The notes beneath the pieces are model-generated. The model saw only the letters and a program-made list of their open reading frames with translations. It had not been told where the DNA came from and searched no databases. A stretch of 46,668 nucleotides of DNA from JAVBQJ01 sp031549115. GTDB taxonomy: Bacteria > Verrucomicrobiota > Lentisphaeria > Victivallales > Victivallaceae. The stretch lies in the NCBI GenBank assembly GCA_031549115.1, contig JAVBQJ010000077.1, positions 1 to 46,668 on the forward strand, read 5' to 3'. Made by a program: the position numbers and the translations under genes. Positions 24,982 through 33,000 of this stretch are shown piece by piece; position 1 is the stretch's first letter; each line of letters opens with the position of its first letter.

Positions 24982-25827
24982 ATGGCATGGCAGATCATTC
25001 TGATGGCGGCGGCGGTCATGGCCGGATGCGGCGTGATTTTAGGGGTGTTGATCGCTTTGGCGGTGCGGTTTTTCCGGATCGACGCCGATCCGCGGATCGA
25101 AGCGGTGGCCGATCTGCTGCCGGGAGCGAATTGCGGCGGCTGCGGCCAGGCCGGCTGCCTCGACTTCGCCAAGGGGCTGGTGGCGGGGACGCTGACGCCG
25201 AACCAGTGTCCGGTCTCCTCGCAGGAGATCCGTTCCGCGGTGGCCCGCGTCCTCGGCGTCGAAGTCGGCGAAGTGACGCCGCAGGTGGCGGTGGTATTGT
25301 GCGGCGGTTCCGTCGGCCACGTCAAAACCGCGACGCGCTATAACGGCGTGACCGACTGCGTGTCGGCCTCGCTGGTCGGCGGCGGCCCCAAAAGCTGTAC
25401 TTACGGGTGTCTCGGGTTTTCCAGCTGCGCCCGTTCATGTCCGTTTCACGCGATCGAGATGATCGATCGTCTGGCGGTGGTGCATCCGGAGCTGTGCGTC
25501 GGCTGCGGCCAATGTGTCAAAACCTGTCCGCGCGGCCTGATCAAACTGGTTCCCGCCGCCGCGAAGGTGAATATTTACTGCAGTTCGAAAGCGAAGGCTC
25601 CGGTAAAGCGGGCCGCCTGCGCCATTCCCTGCATCGGCTGCCGCAAGTGTGTGAAAGCGGCGCCCGAGGGCATGTTCCAAATGGACGGCACGGTGGTGTC
25701 GGTCAATTATGACAATGCGGCATTGCCGGGTCCCGAAATCGTGGCCGCCGCCGGTTGTCCGACCGGGTGCTTGCAGTGCCGCTCCGACCACGAAGGTGTC
25801 ACACGCGGCACCGGGAGGCAAGAATGA
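24982..25827 (+). CDS. rnfB: Rnf complex iron-sulfur subunit B
   Basis: The ferredoxin-accepting subunit. The 281 residues start with a membrane helix (about 5-28), then the [4Fe-4S] motif Cys51, 54, 59, 76 (CGGCGQAGC..C), then ferredoxin-like domains: CTYGCLGFSSCARSCP (139-153), the complete set Cys172/175/178/182 (CVGCGQCVKTCP), and a further set Cys213/217/220/223. In this last set Ala227 occupies the place where a fourth or fifth Cys (before Pro) is usual. The tail has three more cysteines (259, 263, 266) that might compensate. The stop overlaps the rnfC start (ATGA). Confidence 0.93.
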   Translation: MAWQIILMAAAVMAGCGVILGVLIALAVRFFRIDADPRIEAVADLLPGANCGGCGQAGCLDFAKGLVAGTLTPNQCPVSSQEIRSAVARVLGVEVGEVTPQVAVVLCGGSVGHVKTATRYNGVTDCVSASLVGGGPKSCTYGCLGFSSCARSCPFHAIEMIDRLAVVHPELCVGCGQCVKTCPRGLIKLVPAAAKVNIYCSSKAKAPVKRAACAIPCIGCRKCVKAAPEGMFQMDGTVVSVNYDNAALPGPEIVAAAGCPTGCLQCRSDHEGVTRGTGRQE

Positions 25828-27149
25828 AAGAATATTTCCGTTTCGCCGGCGGTATCCATCCGGTTTACGACGGCAAGGAATTGAGCGCGGGCAAACCCAT
25901 TCAGGTCGCGCCGCTGCTGGATCGTTACGTGATCGTGCTGGCGCAGAATGCCGGTGCGCCGCCGGAGGCGGTGGTCGGTCCCGGCGACAGCGTCAAGCGC
26001 GGCCAATTGATTGCGCGGGCGTCCGGTCCGGTTTCGGCCAATTTGCATGCGCCGACCTCGGGAAAAATCGATAGCCGAATTCCGGTGCCCGGTCCGACCG
26101 GCGTGCTGACCGACGCACTGGTATTGATCCCGGACGGCGAAGACGCCTGGGCCGAATTGCCGCCGCCTCTGGATTGGCGCAACGCGGCGCCGGCGGAGCT
26201 GAAGCAGCGGATTATCGACTGCGGCATTGTCGGCATGGGCGGCGCCGCGTTTCCAACCGCGGTGAAGTTGTCGCCTCCGGCCGGGAAGACGGTCGATCAC
26301 GTGATTTTGAACGGCGCCGAATGCGAACCGTATCTGACTGCCGACCATGCGCTGATGCTCGAACGGCATCTGGAAATTCTCACCGGCGCGGCGATGCTCG
26401 GCCGGGCCGCCGGTGTGGCAAAAGTGACGATCGCGGTCGAAGCCAACAAACCCGACGCGATTGCCCGGTTGCGCGAACACGCCGACGAGTTCGGCGTGAC
26501 AATTCTGGAGTTGCCGGTGACATACCCGCAGGGATCGGAAAAGCAATTGATTTTCGCCGTGACCGGGCGTAAGGTTCCGGCGGGCGGCCTGCCGATGGAC
26601 GCGGGGTGCGTGGTACAGAATGTCGCGACCGCGCTGGCGGTGCGCGACGCCGTCGGCCGCGGCAAACCCTTGATCGAGCGTGTCGCCACGGTGACCGGCG
26701 ACGTGGTGGCGAATCCGGGCAACTGGTGGTTCCGGCTGGGAACGCCGCTTTTGAAAGCCGTGGAGCTGGCCGGCGGCATCACCGAAGAGCCGGCCAAACT
26801 GATTCTCGGCGGGCCGATGATGGGATTTGCGCAACGGACCTTCGAAGGCTCAGTGATGAAGAACACCTCCGGCATCCTGCTGTTGAGCCGGGAAGCGGTC
26901 CGGTTGTACGATTCGAGTCCGTGCGTGCGCTGCGGCCGTTGCCTGCGGGCCTGTCCGATGCGTCTGGCCCCCGGTCCATTGTCGATGCAGATCGAAAGTG
27001 AACACTACGACCTGGCGCAGGCCAATCACGTGATGGACTGCCTGGAGTGCGGCGCCTGTGCGTATGTGTGCCCGGCCAACCGCCCTCTGGTTCAGCACAT
27101 GCGCCGGGCCAAAAACGAAATCCGCAACACCGGGAAAAAAGGTAAATAA
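25824..27149 (+). CDS. rnfC: Rnf complex NADH-binding subunit C
   Basis: The NADH/FMN-binding peripheral subunit, 441 residues. Seen: N-terminal GGIHP motif, a biotinyl-like domain (VKRGQLIARASGPVSANLHAPTSG), the FMN/NADH region GMGGAAFPTAVKL and NGAECEPYLTADH, an SLBB-like part, and two complete [4Fe-4S] motifs at the C-terminus, CVRCGRCLRACP and CLECGACAYVCP. The ATG at 25824 overlaps the rnfB stop by four bases; the upstream frame extension is not homologous. The protein lacks the long lysine/alanine-rich tail of enterobacterial RnfC. Confidence 0.95.
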   Translation: MKEYFRFAGGIHPVYDGKELSAGKPIQVAPLLDRYVIVLAQNAGAPPEAVVGPGDSVKRGQLIARASGPVSANLHAPTSGKIDSRIPVPGPTGVLTDALVLIPDGEDAWAELPPPLDWRNAAPAELKQRIIDCGIVGMGGAAFPTAVKLSPPAGKTVDHVILNGAECEPYLTADHALMLERHLEILTGAAMLGRAAGVAKVTIAVEANKPDAIARLREHADEFGVTILELPVTYPQGSEKQLIFAVTGRKVPAGGLPMDAGCVVQNVATALAVRDAVGRGKPLIERVATVTGDVVANPGNWWFRLGTPLLKAVELAGGITEEPAKLILGGPMMGFAQRTFEGSVMKNTSGILLLSREAVRLYDSSPCVRCGRCLRACPMRLAPGPLSMQIESEHYDLAQANHVMDCLECGACAYVCPANRPLVQHMRRAKNEIRNTGKKGK

Positions 27150-28226
27150 GTGAGTGAATTGACGGAAAAACAGGGCGCGGCGGTGCGTTTGCCGACAGGG
27201 AAGGAGCTGTTGCTGAGCACATCGCCGCATATTCATTCGGGGCGCGGCATACGCGCGATCATGATCAAGGTGATGATCGCGCTGCTTCCGGCGGCGGCGG
27301 CGGGCGTCTGGTGGTTCGGCTGGGATGCGTTGCGGGTGCTGGTGCTGTCGATGGTTTTCGCGGTGGCGGCGGAGGCGCTGTGGTGCTGGTGGGCGAAAAA
27401 ACCGCTGGGGACGGTCGGCGACTGCAGCGCGGCGCTGTCCGGGTTGCTGCTGGGAATGAACCTGCCGTCGGGAGCGAGCTGGTGGTTGTGCATCCTGGGG
27501 GCATTGATTGCGATCTGGCTGGGCAAACAGATTTACGGCGGGCTGGGGCACAATTTATTCAACCCGGTGCTGGTGGCGCGGGTGGCGCTGTTGATCGCGT
27601 TGCCGGCGGCGATGACGACATGGCCGGCGCCGCGTGAAGTATCGTGGGCGCCGGAGAGCTTCCACAGAGTCGACGCCACGACGACGGCAACACCATTGGG
27701 AGAAACCAAGGAGTTGGCGAAAACCGGACAGGCGGACGGATTCGGCAGCTGGAACCGGCTCTCGGTATATATTCAGTATGCGCTCGGCAACAAGGGCGGC
27801 TGCATCGGGGAAACCAGTTCGGTGGCGTTGATTCTCGGCGGGGTTTTGCTGTTGTGTTGGGGAATTATCAAGTGGCAGATTCCGGTGCTGTATATTCTGA
27901 CGGTGATGGTGATCACCGGCCTGACCAATTGGGGAGCGCCGGATCTGACGCCGCAGGCTATGTTTCATCTGCTGACCGGCGGCCTCTTGCTGGGGGCGAT
28001 TTTCATGGCCACCGACACGGTGACTTCGCCGGTTACGGCGGGGGGGCAGCTCTGCTTCGGGATCGGCTGCGGGATCATCACCGCGGTAATCCGGATCTGG
28101 GGCAATTACCCGGAGGGGGTCAGCTTTTCGATCCTGCTGATGAATGCGGCGACGCCGTTGTTTGACCGGCTTTGCGTACTGCGGCCGTTCGGCTATGTCC
28201 GCCGGCGGAAAAGGAGCGGACAATGA
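27150..28226 (+). CDS. rnfD: Rnf complex membrane subunit D (FMN-bearing)
   Basis: A 358-residue polytopic membrane protein related to NqrB, carrying covalent FMN and lining the ion path. About eight to ten hydrophobic helices can be traced. The Thr-FMN site is probably in DATTTATPL, the counterpart of the usual SGATPL, and GETSSVALILGG matches a conserved riboflavin/FMN-region motif; LGHNLFNPVLVAR and MATDTVTSPV are conserved elsewhere in the family. The start is a GTG directly after the rnfC stop; its end overlaps rnfG (ATGA). Confidence 0.94.
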   Translation: MSELTEKQGAAVRLPTGKELLLSTSPHIHSGRGIRAIMIKVMIALLPAAAAGVWWFGWDALRVLVLSMVFAVAAEALWCWWAKKPLGTVGDCSAALSGLLLGMNLPSGASWWLCILGALIAIWLGKQIYGGLGHNLFNPVLVARVALLIALPAAMTTWPAPREVSWAPESFHRVDATTTATPLGETKELAKTGQADGFGSWNRLSVYIQYALGNKGGCIGETSSVALILGGVLLLCWGIIKWQIPVLYILTVMVITGLTNWGAPDLTPQAMFHLLTGGLLLGAIFMATDTVTSPVTAGGQLCFGIGCGIITAVIRIWGNYPEGVSFSILLMNAATPLFDRLCVLRPFGYVRRRKRSGQ

Positions 28227-28918
28227 AAGTGCCGATGACGGAGCGGGCGGATTTCCTGACGTTGGCACTGATGCTGGCGCTGGTCGGCATCGTTGCCGCG
28301 GTATTGCTGGGGTGGGTTTCGGTGGTGACGGCCGAGGCGATCACCGCGGCCGAGGGGCGGAGCCGGAACCAGGCGCTGGCGCAGGTGTTGCCGGAAGGGT
28401 TTGCGAACGCGCCCGCGGAACAGCCGGTGGAGCTGATGGCTTCGGACGGTTCGGGGCAGAAGGTGACTTTTTACGGGGCATTGGATCGGGACGGCAGATT
28501 GATCGGGGTGGCGGGAGAGACGAGTTCGGCCAACGGCTACGCCGGTGGTGTCGCTGTGCTGGCGGGTTTGACGCCGGCCGGGGCGGTGCGGACGGTGGCG
28601 GAGGGGCGTTCGGGGGTATTGGTGACGAAGCACCAGGAGACGCCGGGGTTGGGCAGTGTGGTCGCCGACCGCAAGGAGATGAAAACGTTGGCGACATTGT
28701 TCACGCCGTCGGAGGGGACGCCGGGGAATCCGATTCTGGATCAGTTTGCGGGCCGCGGGGCGAATGGCGCGGCGTGGGAAATACAAAAGGACGGCGGTGA
28801 ATTCCTGTACAAAACCGGAGCGACGATCACCAGCCGGGCGGTAACGGAAGCGGTGCAGCGAATCGTGACCACCTACGCCGTCAACCAGTCGCAACTCGAA
28901 ACCGAATTTAAAAAATAA
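28223..28918 (+). CDS. rnfG: Rnf complex FMN-binding subunit G
   Basis: A 231-residue subunit with one N-terminal membrane helix (about 10-32) and a periplasmic FMN domain. The covalent FMN site is in TGATITSRAV (Thr of the S/TGAT motif), preceded by HQETPGLGS, both typical of RnfG/NqrC. The ATG at 28223 overlaps the rnfD stop. The gene ends in an A-rich run (FKK then TAA) that leads into hairpin element E4, which separates it from rnfE. Confidence 0.94.
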   Translation: MKVPMTERADFLTLALMLALVGIVAAVLLGWVSVVTAEAITAAEGRSRNQALAQVLPEGFANAPAEQPVELMASDGSGQKVTFYGALDRDGRLIGVAGETSSANGYAGGVAVLAGLTPAGAVRTVAEGRSGVLVTKHQETPGLGSVVADRKEMKTLATLFTPSEGTPGNPILDQFAGRGANGAAWEIQKDGGEFLYKTGATITSRAVTEAVQRIVTTYAVNQSQLETEFKK

Positions 28919-29090
28919 AAAGACGAAAAAGACGAAAAAGACAATAAAATAGAACCGCGAAGCGGGCGTAACGAGATGGTGTAGATCGGATTGGAAGCGT
29001 GAGCGACAATCCGATCTACACATAGAGCGCACGAGGCACCGCACCGGCGGCGAACAATAGACGACAGAACGCCGCACCGGCGGCGAAAAA
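28917..29090 (+). repeat. Modular hairpin element copy E4 (rnfG-rnfE gap)
   Basis: After the rnfG stop come three tandem AAAAAGAC(G) units (28917-28942), then the junction AAAATAGAACCG, a CCGC-GAA-GCGG hairpin with GCGTAACGAG (as at the end of module C), the class-A hairpin 28979-29021, linker ATAGAGCGCACGAGGC, and two class-B hairpins (29039-29050 with a shortened stem, and 29071-29084). The rnfE ATG is 17 bases further on. The element interrupts an operon whose other joints overlap or nearly touch. Confidence 0.82.
28979..29021 (+). repeat. Class-A hairpin copy A2
   Basis: Perfect 15-bp stem (28979-28993 with 29007-29021) around loop GAAGCGTGAGCGA (28994-29006). Compared with A1, four inner base pairs differ and every change is matched on the other arm. 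Confidence 0.87.
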
Positions 29091-29107
29091 AAGCGAAAGA
29101 AGCATAC

Positions 29108-29794
29108 ATGAGTTACTGGCAGGATTTTTCCAAAGGGTTATGGAAAGAAAACCCGGTGCTGGTGCTGTTGCTGGGCACCTGCCCGACCTTGGCGGTGACG
29201 TCGAATGCGGTCAACGGCCTGGGCATGGGATTGGCGACAACCTTCGTGCTGATCGGCAGCAACGTGGTGATTTCGCTGGTCAAAGACTGGGTGCCGAAAA
29301 AAATCCGGATTCCGGTTTACATCGTGGTGATCGCGACCTTCGTAACCATCGTGGAGCGGTTGATGCGGGCTTATGCGCCGGACGCGGTGTATACGGCGCT
29401 CGGGATTTTCATCCCGCTGATCGTGGTGAACTGCATCGTGCTGGGGCGCGCGGAGGCGTTCGCATCGAAAAACAACCCGGTGCGTTCGCTGCTGGACGGC
29501 CTGGGCATGGGCCTCGGCTTCATGCTGGTGCTGACGGTGCTGGGGGGAATCCGCGAATTTCTGTGTTCGGGGTCGCTGTTTGAAGTCAAACTGATTCCGG
29601 CGTGGACGACGGACTTCATGCTGGCGACGGCGGCGCCGGGGGCATTCATCATCGTCGGATTGCTGCTGGGGCTGATGAACCATTTGAATTACCGCCGGGC
29701 CCTGAAGCAGGGCAAACTCTATGTGCCGCCCTCCGGCATGGACTGCCGCCACTGTAATTTGTGCAACCTCGGCGGCGACTCCGATTCCGAGTAG
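29108..29794 (+). CDS. rnfE: Rnf complex membrane subunit E
   Basis: A 228-residue polytopic membrane subunit, partner of RnfA. Seen: KENPVLVLLLGTCPTLAVTSNAVNG at the N-terminus and IPLIVVNCIVLGRAEAFA in the middle, the two conserved cysteine sites of the family, across six hydrophobic helices. The C-terminal tail after the last helix carries Cys213, Cys216 and Cys219 (CRHCNLC), a cluster-like motif absent from enterobacterial RnfE. Order A-B-C-D-G-E is the Rhodobacter/E. coli arrangement. Confidence 0.95.
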   Translation: MSYWQDFSKGLWKENPVLVLLLGTCPTLAVTSNAVNGLGMGLATTFVLIGSNVVISLVKDWVPKKIRIPVYIVVIATFVTIVERLMRAYAPDAVYTALGIFIPLIVVNCIVLGRAEAFASKNNPVRSLLDGLGMGLGFMLVLTVLGGIREFLCSGSLFEVKLIPAWTTDFMLATAAPGAFIIVGLLLGLMNHLNYRRALKQGKLYVPPSGMDCRHCNLCNLGGDSDSE

Positions 29795-29819
29795 ACCCCG
29801 ATCTTCAAACGCCAACGTC

Positions 29820-29960
29820 AGCCTCGTCCGCTCCGTATCTCGTTACGCCCGCTTCGCGGACTTACTCTTCGCCCGAGAGGGACGAGCCCTCTCGTGTTCG
29901 GCTTCGCCCTCGATTCCCCGGGCGGCTCCGGATCGCCTCCCGGCGATCCTTCCCTATTGT
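29820..29960 (-). repeat. Modular hairpin element copy E5 (between convergent rnfE and the giant gene)
   Basis: Read on the minus strand, downstream of the giant gene: a perfect GGATCGCC-GGGA-GGCGATCC hairpin (29930-29949) inside a 24-base block identical to E1; then module C (29838-29908) with GGC-GAA-GCC, stem AGAGGG-ctcg-TCCCTCT, linker GGGCGAAGAGTAAG, CCGC-GAA-GCGG, and GCGTAACGAG; then a GAGCGGACGAGGC box as in E3. The class-A and class-B hairpins are missing, and no gene lies downstream in this direction. Confidence 0.75.
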
Positions 29961-29986
29961 TTCGCCCGTACCGGTATACAAAGAGA

Positions 29987-30016
29987 GCGGTAATATTGCA
30001 TAGCCAATACTACCGC
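29987..30016 (-). terminator. Probable terminator of the giant repeat-protein gene
   Basis: A 12-bp stem (GCGGTAGTATTG with CAATATTACCGC, one G-T pair) with a 6-base loop lies 10 bases after the stop at 30027 and is followed on the minus strand by CTCTTTG. The U-run is weak, so efficiency is uncertain. Confidence 0.55.
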
Positions 30017-30026
30017 CCCTTTGCGA

Positions 30027-33000
30027 TTACGCCAGCTGCGTCACACTCAACGCGTATTCCGTGCGATACTTCTTCTCATTGGAAATCTCCACCGCAACCT
30101 TGTAGTTGCCGGCAAGCAGTTCCTCCGTCGTCGTCAACGCGCTGTCGAGGCGAATCTTCTTGCCCGCGTCATCGTACAAGGTAACCTTGATTTCCTTGCC
30201 GACCCGCACCTGCGAATCCGTCGGGACCAGATCCAGGTCCACGATCGAACTCTTCGCCAGGTTGAAGCTGAAGTAATCCACCGGATCGCCGTAGCCGACC
30301 CAATCCGTCACCGTCGCCTTCGTCGCGGTTTCCCACGTCAGCGCCTTGGTTCCCGCCGGATTGTTCTCGGTCGGGAAAACGGCGTCCGAAGCCGACAGGG
30401 TGTAATACGAATTCTTCTTGCCCTTGCCGTTGTCGCCGGATTGCACCGAGACATAGAAGCTGTTGGTCGTCATCAGATAATCGCTCAAAGTGTAAGAATC
30501 GTTCTTGGCACTCACGGTGAACGATTTGAGCTTCTTCTGATTGGCGTCGTACAGCGTCACTTTCAAATCCGCCGTCATACCGGTGAATTCCAGCTCCACC
30601 AGACCCGCGCCGGTCGCGTTGAATTTGAAGTAGTCGATCGCGTCGCCGTAACCGACCCACGGCTTGTTGCCGTTTTTGTCCTGGGTGACTGTGAAAGCGG
30701 TGCCGGTCGGATCCAGCGTCACCACCTGCGCCGTGCTGAACGAATCGTCGTTGCTCCAGGCCGGGAAATAGCTGTCTTTCACGGTGATGGTGAACTCCGA
30801 ATTCTTCTTACCCTTGCCGCTGTCGCCGGACTGCACCGCGACATAGAAACTGCCTGCCATCAGATAGTCGCTCAAAGTGTAAGAGCCGTTCTTGGCGCTC
30901 ACCGTGAACGACTTGAGCTTCTTCTGATCGGCATTGTACAGCGTCACCTTCAGATCCGCCTTGGCTCCGGAAACCGTCAGGGTCAACTCGCCGGCTCCCG
31001 TCGCGTTGAACTTGAAGTAATCGACCGCGTCGCCGTAACCGACCCACGGCTTGTTGCCGTTCTTGTCCGTATTCACGGTGGCCGCGCCCTTGGCGTCCAA
31101 TGTCACCACCTGCGCTGTGCTGAACGAATCGTCGTTGCTCCAGGCCGGGAAGTAATTGTCGTTCACGGTGATGGTGAACTCCGAATTCTTCTTGCCCTTG
31201 CCGCTGTCGCCGGACTGCACCGCAACGTAGAAGCTGCCTTTCACCAGATAGTCGCTCAAAGTGTAAGAGCCATTCTTGGCGCTCACCGTGAACGATTTGA
31301 GCTTCTTCTGGTTGACATCGTACAACGTCACCTTCAGGTCCGCCTTGGCTCCGGAAACCGTCAAGGTCAATTCGCCGGCACCCGTCGCGTTGAACTTGAA
31401 GTAATCGACCGCGTCGCCGTAACCGACCCACGGCTTGTTGCCGTTCTTGTCCGTGGTCACGGTGGCCGCGCCGCTGGCGCTCAGCGTCACCGCCTGCGCC
31501 GTACTGAACGAATCGTCGTTGCTCCAGGCCGGGAAGTAATTGTCGTTCACGGTGATGGTGAACTCCGAATTCTTCTTGCCCTTGCCGTTGTCGCCGGACT
31601 GCACCGCAACGTAGAAGCTGCCCTTCACCAGATAGTCGCTCAAAGTGTAAGCGCCGTTCTTGGCGCTCACCGTGAACGACTTGAGCTTCTTCTGGTTGAT
31701 ATCGTACAACGTCACCTTCAGGTCCGCCTTGGCTCCGGAAACCGTCAAGGTCAACTCGCCGGCTCCCGCCGCGGTGAACTTGAAGTAGTCGACCGCGTCG
31801 CCGTAACCGACCCACGGCTTGTTGCCGTTCTTGTCCGCGGTCACGGTGGCCGCGCCGCTGGCGCTCAGCGTCACCGCCTGCGCCGTACTGAACGAATCGT
31901 CATTGCTCCAGGCCGGGAAGTAGTCGATGTCGCTGTTGATGGTAAACTCGGCAACATTGGTATCCTTGGAAGAGGTGATGCCGACATAAAAGTCGCCGCT
32001 CACCGACTTGTCCCACAGCAACGTATAGCTCTTCTCGCCTTCCTTGAGCTTGTATTGCGCCACCCGCTTGCCGCTGGCGGCGTAAACCGAGATCGTAATC
32101 CCGCTCGCCTTGGCATCCACGGTGCTGACATCCGACAGCGTCAGCGTCACCTCGCCGGCTCCGGTCGGCGTGAAGCGGAAGAAATCCGCCGTGTCCGAAC
32201 GGCCGACCGAGTTGCTGAACGATTCGTCCCAGCCGAGTTTCTTGGCGGTGCTCATCGTATGCCCCGGATCATTCGCGGTATTGATGGTGAAGTTGACGTT
32301 GTCCGGGCTCCACGAGCTCGAGTTTCCGGCGGCGTCCACCGCACGGACCTGATACTTGTAAGTGCCGTCGGCCCAATTGTTGAACCAGTAGCTGGTATCC
32401 AGGGTGTACAGCGTCTGCTCGTTCACGTAGGAACCGGTTTTGGCGTCCCAGCGCGCATAGCGGAGCTCGTACATGATATCGTCCTTGACCACCTTTTCCA
32501 TATTGTCCGTGGCCTTGGTCCAGGAGATACAGACGTCCTTGGCCAGAACCTGGGCGGTCACGGATTTGGTATCGAATACCGGCGCCACCGAGTCCATGAC
32601 GAACTTCGCCGCCGCGCTCCAGGCGCCCGCGTTACCGGCCCAGTCGACCGCCTGGACACTCCAGGTGTATTCGCCGTTGGTCAGATTCTTGTACACGTAC
32701 TCGAGATCGGTAACCCCGGTAATCGTCTCTTTCGTGCCGCCCTTCAGCGTCAGGCTGATATTGTAGCTGCGGACACCGAACAGATCCGAAGAGGCGTCCC
32801 AGCTGAGCACCATATTGTTTTTCTGGCGCTCCACCATCACGCTCTCGACGGTGGTCGGTTTTTCCGTATCGGTAAACGGCAGGTTGGTCTCCGGGTCCAC
32901 CAGCTTGCCGCCCGGACCGTAAGTCCAGACATTGCTGGCGTTGCCGACGGCATCCACCGCTTGCACGCGCCAGTAGAACTGCTTCATCCCGGCCAGACAG

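Noticed and set aside
30377..32250. CRISPR array
   Set aside because: The regular repeats are 384 bases, coding and in frame, without spacers; they encode protein domains.
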